Source: Aureobasidium sp. EXF-3400
Lineage: Eukaryota; Ascomycota; Dothideomycetes; Dothideales; Saccotheciaceae
Reading direction: 5' to 3'
Assembly: GCA_024195585.1 (NCBI GenBank)
Contig: SWBL01000268.1
Span: forward strand, 1 to 64,000
Length of the DNA: 64,000 nucleotides
The notes under the pieces were generated by a model. The model was not told where the DNA came from, ran no database searches, and saw nothing but the letters and a program-made list of their open reading frames with translations. Made by a program: the position numbers and the translations under genes. Every line of letters begins with the position of its first letter. Position 1 is the stretch's first letter. This document shows positions 44,773 through 56,763 of the stretch, one piece after another.

Positions 44773-47700
44773 ATGGCCCAAGATCAACGTCCCGACATGC
44801 TGTCCTTGTTGCAGACTCTTGAAACCAGAGATGCAAAAATTGACCGAGACTTGCGATTGCTATGCAACAAAGATTGGTCTTCTACATCGATGGGCCCAAT
44901 GTCCTCATGGCCACAGGATTTGTTGACCCTGATTTATGTGGCAATGCTTTCGCCTCAGCCACAACTCTTCTTCCTGGGTAGCGAGCAAATCTTCTTGTAC
45001 AACACCGCCTACGGTTCAATACTCCGCGACCATCATCCTGCATATTTCGCCGAGCCTTTTGCGACCCTGGACCGTCTACAACCCCAAGTTGGCGCGCTCG
45101 ACCAAATCGTCAAGGATGCTACCGAAGGTAGTCGATCTGCTTTACAGGCAGACAAGCTGACATTCCTGGACAACCGTGGTGAGACCGAAGAAGTTTTCTT
45201 GACGGGAACCATGGTCAAACTTCCACCGCATCTGCCAGGCTACCATTCAACCCTCAACGATACAACGCTCTCGGTGGTCACGACAAGAAGGAATGAATTT
45301 CTCAACGCACTGAAGAGTTCATGCTATCCAATGAACGATCTGCCAGCGCTCTTGCATTCTGTCCTCCAAACTTTCAGCACATCGGAACTTGATTTTCCCT
45401 TCGCAGCAGTGTACAGAGTCGAAGACCGGTTGATCAAGGAGAGTGTGCTTGACAGTCCGCGACGCGACGAAGGCGATGTCAGCTTGCGGCTGACAGGCAG
45501 TGTGGGCGATTTTGAATGCCCTCTGCCAGAACTTCTTGACCTTGGAACCCTGGAAGATACATTGGCACAGCGCATGCGAGAAGCTATCACGTCTCGAGAA
45601 CCTGTCAACATCAGAGCCACGGAAGACGTCATGCTGGCTGAGTGGTGTCAGGCGTCAAGGAACCGTGGTTATGGTGACAAGTGCAAACAGGCGGTCATTT
45701 TTCCAACAAGCTATTCGGCCTTCCATGGTGTGAAAGCTGTGGTGGTAGTCGGTGTAGCACCACGCAGGCCTTTTGACGAGGCATACCAGTCATGGATCCG
45801 AGAGGTGCAAAAATGTATAGCAGATTATGCTTTCACAATAGCATGTGTCGAGGCGAGAGAGATTGAAAGACGAAAAGCTTCCGAACGGGCGCGCGAGGAG
45901 GCCGAGATCAATCTCAGAGAGCTCCAACTTCGCGAGAGAGAGGCTATATTGGCTAATTCGCGAATGAAAAGCGTATTGGCCATTGCAGACACTATCGACG
46001 TCGGATTCTTCGACTATCTGCCGTCAGGAGAGCTCATAGAAGGCAACAATGCATTCTATGAACTGAGCGGATACCCAAAAGACCCGGAACTCAACAAACA
46101 ATTCACCTTTTTGGACTACTGCATGCCAGAAGACGCCGAGATGGTTATGGGAAAATGGAACTGGCTTATGACAGGAAAGCCAACAACTTTCGACATGCGG
46201 CACGTGCTGTCTACTTCCAGATCTATGAGATCATGCTAATTGTACCTTCGCTTTAGGTGGAAAAATGGTACGCCAACCGGTCAGTGGGTTCAAGCCGCAT
46301 GCACGCCAGTTTTCGACGACGCTGGCAATATCATCAGTGTTTCTGGGTGTACAACGAATATCTCGGCACAAAAGCTCGCTCAAGAGAATGCCTCCAAGAG
46401 AGCCGAGGCTCTAGAACAAGTGAGACTCAGCCAAGCACGTTTGCTTCAGTTCACGGACAATGCGCCTATTGGTATCGTAATCCGGGGGTCTTCCGACACG
46501 CCAATGTACACTAACAATAGCTGGTTCGATATCACTGGTCTTCGCAAAACTGCAGCTTCAGACGTGGATATCCTGTCTGTTTGCTATCCCGATGACCTTC
46601 CAATGATCATGGAGAAACGCAAAGAGATCATGGAGCAGAAAAAGGCCGTTGAATTCCGAACCCGATTGAAGAAGACATGGAGCAGCGTCGATGGCTCATT
46701 CAAAGGGCAAGCCTGGGTGTCCATCATGGGTTTTCCAGAGTTCAGTGAAGATGGTACCCTAAGTCGGATGATGTCACTGTGGACTGACATATCGCATTCG
46801 CAATTCTCAGAGCATATGCAGCGCAAGAGACTGGAAGAAGCCATTGAGGCCAAGAAAAGGACTGAAGCTTTCATTGACATCACAAGCCACGAAATTCGAA
46901 ATCCGCTTGGGGCGACAGTACACTGTGCTGATCTTCTCAAAGAGTCTTTGGCGGAGATGAGACAGCTCATCGATACGCTTGAGAAAGAGAAAGCAGACGA
47001 CAATACTTCTCAGAAAATAAGAGCACGACTGGAAGAACATCTCAACGGCGGAACCGAGGCTGTTGATACTATTATCTCCTGCTCCATGCACCAACGAAAA
47101 ATCGCAGATGATATCTTGTCGCTATCGAAACTCGACTCCAATCTTCTACAAGTGGCTCCAATCACGGTTCGCGCTACAGAGATGTTGAACAACGTGGCGA
47201 ACATTTTCGCTGTGCAAGCCGAGCGTGTGGGGGTCAAGCTCCAAACCCAGCTGGATGAGTCTTTGAGCGAGCTTAACATTGACTGGGTTGTTGCAGATTC
47301 GGGTCGCATCGGTCAAGTCTTGGTGAACCTCATTACGAACGCCATTAAATTCACGAACCCTTCCAAGAACGAGCGCACAGTTCTCGTCTGTCTCGGAGCA
47401 TCTAGAGAACGGCCCACCAATTTATCGGTAACCTACGCTACCACAGAGAATCCCGAAGCTCGAGTGCAACCAGAACCCACGACTGACGCGACCTTCTACC
47501 TTTGGTTTTCGGTGACTGATACCGGTTGTGGTATGAGCGAGGAGGAACAGACACGGATGTTCAACCGTTTCTCTCAGGCTTCCCCTAAGACCTATACCCA
47601 GTACGGTGGCTCTGGACTTGGATTGTTTATCAGTAAGAGGCTCGTTGAGCTGCAAGGTGGACAGATCGGCCTTGCTTCTCAAAGAGGTGTCGGCTCCAGG

Positions 47701-48285
47701 TTCGCTTTCTATGTTCCTGCAAAAGAGGATGCAAAATCTACCGACAAACTTCGGCCCGATATGGCGATCCGCACGAAGTCACAAACTCTTGTCGCGGCAG
47801 CAGTCAATGGAGCAAGTGCTGGTCAGCGCCTGTCGAGCTACTCGGTTTTGGTGGTTGAGGATAATTTGGTCAACCAAAAAGTTCTCCAGAAGCATCTTAC
47901 CAAACTCGGGCACAAAGTGCAAGTAGCAAATCACGGAAAAGAGGCTCTGGACTATCTTGCGACGACAAATGTTTGGAAGCAAGATAGTCAAGGTCCTACG
48001 AGGACGTCACAAGACGTGGACGTGGTTCTCATGGACATGGAAATGCCTGTCATGGATGGCTTGACTTGCTCCAGACGAATTCGTGAGCTGCAGACTTCTG
48101 GAGATATTGTCAGACACATTCCCATCATTGCTGTCTCGGCAAACGCGCGGACCGAACAAACGAAACAAGCCTACGATGCAGGAGTGGATGGTTTCATCGT
48201 CAAGCCATTCCGCATACCCGAGTTGATATCTGTCATCACAAAATTGGTGAACATTGAGGATCACTCTGGAAATCTTCCGGCATAG
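44773..48285 (+). CDS. Hybrid histidine kinase with PAS domains and receiver
   Basis: Two exons fit: 44773-46208 and 46257-48285 (48-bp intron, branch GCTAAT), 1154 aa. Without the intron the gene looks like two abutting frames. The start is ATG 44773; upstream codons in frame begin with TTG. Order: an N-terminal sensor region (FLGSEQIFLYNTAYGSILRD), a GAF-like middle, a coiled linker rich in Arg/Glu (about 390-440), a first PAS (FFDYLPSGELIEGNNAFYEL), a second PAS (FTDNAPIGIVI), HisKA with phospho-acceptor H690 (DITSHEIRNPLG), HATPase_c (N-box NLITNAIKFTN, G1 DTGCGMS, G2 GGSGLGLFIS), and a receiver with VEDN, phospho-acceptor D1072 (LMDMEMPVMDG) and K1128 (VKPF). All catalytic residues are present. 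It should feed a phosphorelay through an HPt protein; the signal is unknown. No membrane helix, so probably cytosolic. Confidence 0.93.
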
Positions 48286-48829
48286 ACCAGCATCAGAGTC
48301 CACTAATTTCTGACCTCATTAATCCTCAATGCTCTTCACAAGCGTCAAATATCACCAAGAGGAAGTCACAATATATCATCTAACAGGTCTGGATGAAAAG
48401 GAATAGACAAGCGTGAACAGCATCACCAATACCACGACTTCTGGCCGTCGGGTAACATCTTTCGCCCCTTCCGCGATCACCCCACCAAAGCACAGATCAT
48501 GGACCTGAAGAATGAGAATGCTTCCTCGATCGATATCAAACCATTGATCTGGGTGTCATGTAACTGTTCAAAGATACCAAACAAGTCTCACCTTATCTGT
48601 ATTCTAAGCTTCGATACAAGGCAAAGATACATTGATGCGCAAGAAGAGAGTTCATGACAAATAGCAATCGTATACTGAATACCGCTTTCTGAGTACTAGC
48701 TCTCGATAGTCTCGAAGCCCGATCTCCCTGAGAGAAGCAAAACTTACATTCTGGGTCTTGATATACCACACTGGAAGTCCCACAAAGATGTTGGCAACTT
48801 ACGAACGTCCCTGCGGCACTGGAAACGCC
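48286..48829. other. Intergenic region between convergent genes
   Basis: 544 bp between the kinase stop and the sedolisin stop on the other strand; only terminators are expected. No gene seen. Confidence 0.45.
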
Positions 48830-50885
48830 TCAACTCCAACTCTTGTATGGCTGGAACGCATGGGCGATAAGTTTGTCAAGGTTCTGCAGAACAGCTGTCA
48901 ATAGGCAGCAGATTGGAAGTGGAGGAAATCAACTCACTGGTGTTCCAAATCCAGTCACTGCATCCCAACCAGCTTCGGCTGGAAACCCGCTTGTATTACA
49001 GCCGATCGAAGATCCCTCGGTGATATCGGTGAGAACAGCAAAAGCACCACCATAGATCCATGGATTGAGGAAACCAAGAGGTGGTTTACCAGCTGCAATG
49101 AGTGCATCGTTGACCAATGCAATGACGGCTGCGAAAGTCGGTGCTGATGCACTTGTTCCACCAACAAGTGTGACGTTGCCTTCCCAGACAATGATATCGG
49201 CATTGCCCTGCGCTGCAACGTCTGGGTAGCCTCTTCCAGAACGGTTGTAAAGCCCTGCGTACAAGTCCCCTATCTTGTCGAGATAGCCATCCACGGCGTT
49301 CATCTGGTATTCTGGCATGGAAAAGTAGTTGGAAAAGCCAGCACCGCTGCCGAACCGGGATACTGCAACCTCAGGCTCGAAACCTGCGGTCCCGCCCACG
49401 GTGGTAACCCAAGGACACGATGCAGGGAATGCAGGAAGAAACTCGAGCCGGGAGACATTGCTGTTGGAGAAGCAGAATCCATCAGCACCCACTCCATAAT
49501 CACCGCTAGAAACCAATACAGATATGCCGCGAGCTGCGAGCTGTTTGAAGCCATCACAGACCCTCTTTGCATATGAGTATGGTACTGTCTGCTCATCATC
49601 CCCGTATGAACTGCTGATCACCTGTGGTAAGGTGTCCTGTGCTAGTACGTACGTCAGCCAGTCAAGATAGGGCTCGTTGGAATCTGTTGTGGTAAAGAGA
49701 TCTGGTACGAAAGGTGGCGATCCACCTGTTGACCAAGACATAAAAGTAGTTGGCCAGCTGATTCCGATGGCCAGCTCACCATCAAGATCACCCTCAATGT
49801 TTACTTCAGCTTCGAGCTGTTCAGCGCTTAGCACTCCTTGGTTGTCTTGTGCTCCTGCGATCTTGATGTCCTGGAATGTGTCTGCAACGCCTGCAGCTTC
49901 AGGACGAAATTTCTCGAGGTAAAGTCTGAGGTCAGAACGCTTTTGAGTCTTGATTCGCCGTGAGCTACAACGTCCCTCCATGTGAACCTTTAAGAAGGAG
50001 GTTCCAAAGCTTACCTCGTTCAGATAATTTGTGACGCCGATCATGTTTCGATTAGGTACTTTTGGTACATAACTGAATGTTCCGTAGAGACAACGTAGAC
50101 AATCGAGACTGGTAGCAGTAATAGTCGCTCCTGCTGAGTTTGTGGCTGTGACATTGCATAAACTGCTAACGTGGCAGGTGGAAGAATTCTGTGGCTCATA
50201 TGGGTCATATATTCCTAAAGAGGGTAACATTATCAAAACTTACATGATTCTTTGGTGCCTTCCACCAGTCTTTGCTCAAAGACTTGTGCCACTCGATTGG
50301 ACCTCGTTCTGGCATTGCGTCACTTGTAAGCTTGGAGACCCTGAAAAATGAGCTAGTAGGCTGAATGAGGTCGATGTGATCATGAAGATGTTGTGGCAAG
50401 GACCATTCAGGTGCCCGGATCAATGTCGAACCGTCCTGATGTTGATACACGGAATATGTAGTGTTCAAGAGACTCTCTACCTGTCGAACAGGTACATTGG
50501 CAGTGATCCAGTCTTTGGACGGACTGAGTCTTGCAGCTATGATACCGTGCTCTGTAAGCCAGGTAGAAACCATCCGGACGGTCTCGTCTGCGGGTGCGAT
50601 GAGATTTTGAATCGCTCCGGCGGAAAGATACTGCCCATAGCCTGGATGGGATGGATTCGAGGCTTCCAAAACATGTCTTTCGATGTCGGCTTGGTTATTT
50701 TGTGTGAGGCCAACATGAAGATTGATTGAATGGGAATCTGGTACAGCGCCTATCTCTTTCCAACCAGGAGGTACCTTGTGACGCTCTTTGATGGAATACA
50801 AGTCTGCAGCAAACTTCGGAGCAGCTATAGCGCTGTCAAAAATGATGAGGCAGGTGAGAACGATATTTGAGAATTGCGATAGCAT
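48830..50885 (-). CDS. Secreted sedolisin-family serine-carboxyl protease (S53, tripeptidyl-peptidase type)
   Basis: Four exons on the minus strand fit: 50885-50244, 50188-50015, 49948-48938 and 48883-48830 (626 aa). The last exon adds a short end, NLDKLIAHAFQPYKSWS, after the conserved GFGTP. The second intron (66 bp) is a stop-free multiple of three; its acceptor was chosen so that the YLNE-TQKRSDL spacing matches the family. Signal peptide about 1-21, then a pro-kumamolisin activation domain (VPPGWKEIGAVPDS to about residue 200), then the catalytic domain. Active site: E324 and D328 (EGDLD), oxyanion-site D422 (SSGDYGVG), S538 (GGTSASAP). A Ca-binding end (DAVTGFG) is present. These acid proteases release tripeptides from proteins outside the cell; peptides produced could feed the OPT transporter. 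Confidence 0.93.
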
Positions 50886-52386
50886 TTTTGTGATTCTCAA
50901 GAAGACAAAGTTGCAGATCAAAGCCTAGCGGGATGAGAGACTTTATGTACCTCTATCTTCAGCGGACCACAGTGAAAGCAAGCTGGATTTGATGCGCTAC
51001 ATATGCACCTCTCCTTACAGACGGGTAGAGCTTCCGTTAGATAGCGCGGCACTTGCGGGACCTTTACTTCAACTCTTTTAGAGACCTCCGATTTCCTGCG
51101 ATCCTTGTAAACTCTGGGGGAAGGGTATGCAGAGTATAAGATGATGATGCTAATCCCCCTGTAGGAGACGATGTCGCCTGTCAATCTCTACCTGCTTGGA
51201 GAGTTGGTGATAAGCGATTGAGACTGCTGTGACACTGGATTCCTAGGGTATAGCCCCAGCCACATGTAAGACTCTGGAAATGACTATTCCGACGCTGCAT
51301 AATGCAGGCCGCATTGATCTCTTCCTGCATAGCACTATCGGTTGGTGACTTGCAAGTAGATCTGCATAGATGACGTCTTGCAATGATAAGGAAGCGGAAG
51401 CGGGGTCGATTGCACGCTCGAATCTTCGATCACAGTGCGCTTATCTTTTGTCCTAATTGATTGCAAATCGCAAAAAAGCATGTCTAAAGCAGTCCGTGCC
51501 GGGCTCATAACCAGTTGGAAACTGCTAAATGTGATGATGGAATACTTGGTTCTCTGAACCACGTAGGGATAGTAGACTGTATAGCTCTATCTCCTTCAGT
51601 TGCTACCGCTAAGACAATGACTCTTTGACACAAGATAAGCACAGAGGATCTCAAAGCCTTATACAGTCATTTTCATACTCTGCATATTCAATTCTCTCAC
51701 TAGCTATAGAGAGGTTTGAGAGTCGATATTTATGGTCGCTTAACCGAAGCGAGCCTAGAATAATTAAGCTCCAATCATAATAAACGGAAAGTTCGAGACT
51801 TGGACTCTAGAGCACCTTTGGTAGGGGCGGACAACATTGATTGCCTACTACAACCAATACCTATGTATGTACTACAGTGATTGATTTTGTGGTGTTGCGC
51901 ATCTTCGACGTTTTTACTCCAGGCATGGAAGCGCCTATCAATCTCAAGTCGTCGAGCCAAAGTTTCTTCATGGCGATGAACCAGTACAGATGGTTGTTGT
52001 GCAGGAAGAGATCCCATTCATATGGTGTTTCACCGGGGGCTTGCTCTTTGACCTTGGCTGGCTCACCACATAACTGTTCTTTGCTCGTTCGCTTTGCTCA
52101 GCTCTCTGCAACATGCCCAAGCGGAGATCTTGAAAGGCTGTGCCGCTGTTCATTACCTCAATCGTTATGAGGATATGCTATCATCAACATGCCAAGTGGT
52201 GTCCACGGATACGAGACTCATCGGCTTGATGACCGCCCAGTCGGAACTCGTTGACGATGTCACACGGAAAATAGTGTCAGTAAACTCACCCACCTATCAT
52301 GCTAAGATTTTGTCCTGCATCTGCCAAAACTCAATGAAGACTCTGCTACGTCCCGATTAGTTGACTCATATCATTATCTAGAGCCC
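50886..52386. other. Intergenic region, no gene recognised
   Basis: 1.5 kb. The frames at 51841-52170 and 52094-52360 have no recognisable motif. It contains the sedolisin promoter. The tandem repeat next to it is listed separately. Confidence 0.45.
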
Positions 52387-52516
52387 ATCACAGCTCTGTC
52401 ATGGCTATGTTACAGCTCGGTCACTACCTCGTTACAACTCCGTCACAAGTCTGTTACAGCTTTGTCGCAATCGTATTATAGTTCTTTTACAACCCTCCCA
52501 CAATTTGTTTCATGCT
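52387..52516. repeat. Degenerate 11-bp tandem repeat
   Basis: About 11-12 consecutive 11-bp units with consensus close to GTYACARCTCT. Examples in order are GTTACAGCTCG, GTCACTACCTC, GTTACAACTCC, GTCACAAGTCT and GTTACAGCTTT; further units are more worn (GTCGCAATCGT, ATTATAGTTCT, TTTACAACCCT). It lies in the spacer behind the ALDH stop (52599). The alternation GTT/GTC suggests an original 22-bp unit that later degenerated. No coding potential. Confidence 0.8.
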
Positions 52517-52598
52517 GTCAAGTATCTTGTCACATATGGTGACTCCCATGAGGTGAACATACGACGATTAAACAACACTTGATCTATCATCCGGACAA

Positions 52599-54329
52599 TC
52601 AAATCTTGAGAAAATTTCTGACGTGGTCAACACGTAAGTATCCCTGCTGCGATGCCACTGCAACCATGCCTGCGAGGAGAACAGCACTAGACGCTCCATA
52701 GCCCGACCAAGCTGAACCATGAACTCGTTGGTCTTCAAGCGTCTCCTCACGCTTGAATGATGGCGCCTTACGATCGACGAACCACTTGTTCTTGATCATA
52801 TCGTATGGTGGATACCTGAAGCCCATGAAGCGATCAAGCCAATCCGGCATCTGTACCACGACTCGACGGTGTGTAAATGCATCAAAGCCGTGTCGACCAT
52901 GGTAAGCACCACTTCCGGATTCGCCTGTAGATTTAGTATTAGTATGCTTCCCTACATGAGATCTATGGTTTCGCAGATTGGTACATACCGACGCCTCCAA
53001 AGGGTGCCTCAGGGACTGCTGCATGCAGAAGAGTATCGTTGACCGTGACACCTCCTGACTGAGTATGGTCAAGCACTGCAGCATAGTCAGCATCAAGTTC
53101 AAGAGTCGGATCTAGAGGTTCATACCATAGTTCACCTCGGATCGATCGTTGGTGAAGATGTAGATAGCCAAGGGATGCTGGCGAGATGAAATAATGCCCA
53201 CAGCTTTTGCAACATCTGCTTCAACAAGCGGCAAGATGGGTCCAAACAGTTCTTCGGTGAGTAACGAATCATCCATGCTGACCCCATCCACGACTGTCAA
53301 AGCCAGCTTCAGCTGGTCACGCTGACCACTGCCTCCTTGGATTATCTTCCCGTTCGTCTTGTCGAGCATACCCGTAAGACGATCGTAATTTCTCTCGTTG
53401 ATGATGGTTGCCTGCTGCGCAGTGGCCCCGGTGGAGTCGAAAGAGCGCAGCCAGTATTGTAGACGGTTGACAAACTCCCCACGCACGCTGGGGTCCACAA
53501 ATACATGGTTGACATTCAGACAGATCTGACCAGAGTTGAGCCATTTAGTTGAGGCAATACGTTTGGCAGCAAGGTCTATGTTGGCAGATTTGGCAACAAT
53601 TGCTGGTCCCTGACCGCCGAGCTCCAATGTCGTTGGCGTCAAGTGTTTTGCTGCGGCGGCTGCGATATGTCTAGCAACTGGTGTAGAGCCGGTAAAGAAA
53701 ATATGATCGAACTTGTGGGACAGGGTGTACTGTGTTTCTTTAATGCCTCCAGTGACTACAGCATACGCAGCAGGGTCCAGATACTTGGGCAACAGGTCGT
53801 ACAAAAGCTTCGCACAAGCGGGAGTAAGTTCCGAAGGCTTCAGCAGCGCAGTACAGCCAGCTGCGATAGCGGACGCCAACGGATGCAAGGTTAAAGACAG
53901 AGGATAGTTCCAAGGTCCAACGATGAGCACCGTGCCCAGAGGCTCATGCCGAATGTAGGATTTTCCGATGCGCGTGAAGAGCACGCCGCTGTCTGGAACG
54001 GTATCTTTTGCCCATTCCTCAACGTGCTCAATATGATATAGCACCTCGTCGAGAATAGGATTGATATCGGAAAGGTAAGCTTCGAACTCCTGACGGCCAG
54101 TGTCGGCGAAAGCAGCCTTGCAGATTTTCTCCTTGTTCTCGGCGACCAACCAATACAGTTGTTTCAGTTGCCATTTCCGGAAACGAATATCTTTTGTGCG
54201 ACCACTTTGAAATGTCTGCCGCAATGTGGTAATTTTGTGATCAACTTCGGTGGTGTCCGAGTACTCCGAGCTTGATGAGGAAGGTTGCAATGCCTGCGAT
54301 ACTTCTCGAGTTGTTGTTGAGGTAGCCAT
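52599..54329 (-). CDS. Aldehyde dehydrogenase, fatty-aldehyde (class 3) type
   Basis: Three exons on the minus strand fit: 54329-53126, 53075-52989 and 52924-52599 (538 aa). ALDH fold with NAD(P)-binding PLGTVLIVGPWNYPL, FTGSTPVARHIA, catalytic base E236 (LELGGQGP) and nucleophile C270 (NSGQICLN). The usual Lys in LELGGK is Gln here. C-terminal blocks SGGVTVNDTLLHA and APFGGVGESGSGAYHG are normal. After the catalytic domain a hydrophobic helix (ASSAVLLAGMVAVAS) near the end could anchor it in the ER membrane as in fatty aldehyde dehydrogenases. Reaction: aldehyde + NAD(P)+ to acid. It is divergent from the SDR at 54690; the two share a 360-bp promoter region and probably act in sequence on one alcohol/aldehyde pathway. 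Confidence 0.93.
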
Positions 54330-54689
54330 GGTAAAGCTGTAGGGTCTGCCGAGCGAGAAAGAGAAGGGAATTGGGGTGTCTGCGGCCAGCTTTTGAAGAT
54401 GGCCACCGGAATCCCGTACAAGTCACAGCCGTGCAGAGGGGTATCGGCCCGTGAATGCTCGTAACAATCCCAAACGGATCACGGAGCGTAAATCGGAATT
54501 GTACTCCGGCTGGAAGATATTCCACGGAAATTCAACGGCTCCGGAATCTAGCTGGCCGGACCCCTAGACCCCGCATCCAAGGTATCATGCAATACAGAAC
54601 GACTGGGGGTCTCAAAACATGTTGGTATAAAGCTTGTCTGACGCTTGTCGCTGTGGCTGCTGTCAACTTTCTCAGACCTGACAGTCACC
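54330..54689. promoter_or_regulatory. Shared bidirectional promoter of the ALDH and SDR genes
   Basis: 360 bp between divergent start codons. A TATAAA lies at 54626-54631, 59 bp before the SDR ATG. No clear TATA was seen for the ALDH side. Shared control is inferred from the arrangement. Confidence 0.5.
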
Positions 54690-55946
54690 ATGCGCTTCGC
54701 TATCGACCACGTCATCTGGTTTCTTGATGCCACTGCACTGAACCCATTGCTTGCCGCCATCCCACCACTCGCTCTCCATCATCTCACTAATGCTAGAATC
54801 TTGTTTCGAAGCGCGCCAGGTGCGCTCCTGCCCTACGCACTCAGACCCTTGCCTGGCTTGCAGAAACTTGCTCTCGGCATTTTTGGATTGGCCGTCTGCA
54901 GACGCTTGAGCCATTGGGCTGCAAGACGAGCGCTCAACAACGGCACAAAATTGAGCCCCTTTCGACCTGAAGACGAGATAGTCGTCGTGACCGGAGGTGC
55001 AGGTGTATGTCCCTAGAGCCGTGTGCATCTCACCTGCGAGATCTTGACTGCTAAGGCTTGACACAGGGATTTGGTGGTGAAGCTGTGAGAAAGTTCGCCT
55101 CAGCTGGTGCAAGAGTCGTCGTGCTTGACGTTCTACCATTGACATATCCTAAACGTACGTATATTAAACACAAGGTGATTCCGTCCGTCTTCCATTTCAT
55201 GCTTATCGGAACTTGTAGCGTCTGGCGTGTACTACTATCGCGTTGACCTCACCGATTATCATGCTCTCGAGCAAGTGGCCAAGCAAGTCTCTGAGGAAAT
55301 TGGCGAGCCAACTGTTGTCATCGCAAATGCAGGGATCTGTCGCGGGAAGCCCGTACTACACGCAACTCCGAAAGACATTGAAGTGTAAGTTGCTGTCCGA
55401 GCAGACGCCCACTAGGCAGTACTGATTTTGTTTCGCTCTAGCACAATGGGGGTGAATACTCTTGCCGTCTTCTGGTGCGCCAAGGTCTTCCTACCGGCTA
55501 TGATCAAAAAGAACCATGGCCACTTTTTGATCACATCGTCAACGACTGCGTTCCTCTCAACAGCGGGCATCACGGACTATGCTGCCTCAAAAGCAGCTAC
55601 CCTTGCTATATCTGAAGGTCTCCAAAGCGAGCTCAAGCATATCTACAAGGCGCCTTCCGTTCGCGTGTCAGCCCTTTGTCCCTCTCTTGTAAGGACGAAG
55701 ATGTTTGACACCGCCAAATCTTCGTCCAGCTTCTTTTGGCCTGAGCTTACTGTTGAGGATATCGCAAATCACATGTACGACATCGTTGCAAGTGGATCTA
55801 GTCAGCGTCGCATATTACCATTGCTAGCCACCATGATGGTTCAGAGTCGAGCCCTCCCGGAATGGTTCAGAGTCTCGATCCAGGATGCTGCAGCCGGTGC
55901 CATGGTAGACTTGAAGCCGCACAATCCACTAGCCGAAGCGAAATAA
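54690..55946 (+). CDS. Membrane-anchored short-chain dehydrogenase (17beta-HSD11/RDH10-like SDR)
   Basis: Four exons fit: 54690-55004, 55067-55154, 55219-55384 and 55442-55946 (357 aa), all in phase. A hydrophobic N-terminus (about 1-75) suggests ER or lipid-droplet anchoring, as in the human RDH10/17beta-HSD11 group. The Rossmann motif TGGAGGFGG (101-109) spans the first intron. Further SDR marks are VVVLDV, a DLTDY adenine-binding acid, VIANAGI, ITSSTTAF (catalytic Ser) and YAASK (catalytic Tyr and Lys), then an SALCPSLVRTKMF segment after the sixth strand. It probably oxidises a lipid-like or aromatic alcohol to an aldehyde with NAD(P)+. Divergence from an ALDH supports a two-step oxidation. 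Confidence 0.92.
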
Positions 55947-56763
55947 CACTGATCAGGCTTTTGCATGGATGCTTAATGCTTGCTTCGGATGTTGACCAGC
56001 GCTCGAAACTCTCGCTCCTGGAAGCTCGGTGTAGGAATTGCTCGAGCAGAAATCACAGGTGGTACTATGCTGCAAATCAGAAACCGTTGTCATTAAAATT
56101 GTCATTGGCCAAGTATCTTTCTCGGATATCTTTCTCGCCAGTGTATGGGAGGACGCACTCTACAACGTATCGGGCATTCCTTAGTTTCCACTTTTTGAGC
56201 CCTCATTCCAGCGTATCATCTCGATCGTCTCGACTTCTTACTTCTTTCGATCCACTTTCTCAGCAAGGCGAAATAATCAGTATCGTTGATTTGCAGGATA
56301 TGCGTCCTGGTGAACCGTTGACTATGAATGTCACGTCGCTCGACGGCAAGACTTGGGAGACTCAAGTCAACCACACATAGCATGTTGGTCAACTGCCATG
56401 GCTGTCACATGGCTCGGCCGCAAACTATGTGAAGAGCCAGGAGTCTTGAGATAGAGTCACTTCGTCTTGTATACCGGAATGAGTCTGAACCTCTTCTTTT
56501 ATCCTTCTTGTACAAGTCGAATTCGAATATCCTCAATGAATGCTTGCGACTAATTGTTTGCCAGTTGTGACAAGTTGAGTTGACCGCACCGCAGATGGTA
56601 AAGCTTGAGTTGATCAAGCGAATCTTTTGCGTCTTCTGGTCACCACTCATTCCTTTGAGACTTGCAGTATTGGTTTCCCGTGATAGCGTCGTTGCAGTCG
56701 GTCACACGAGCAGAGGGAGTAATTTTGATGCGATTGTAGCTATCAAAGTGCACCAACCCAGAA
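55947..56763. other. Intergenic region between convergent genes, no gene recognised
   Basis: About 0.8 kb. An open frame overlapping the SDR 3' end (55862-56380) reads the SDR in another frame and then non-coding sequence; I discount it. Confidence 0.45.

Noticed and set aside
46190..46260. Histidine kinase split into two separate genes
   Set aside because: A 48-bp intron (46209-46256) with a GCTAAT branch site joins the two frames exactly in phase within a PAS domain.
52094..52360. Short frame before the 11-bp repeat
   Set aside because: 88 codons, no motif, begins at a non-distinctive codon; no support for coding.
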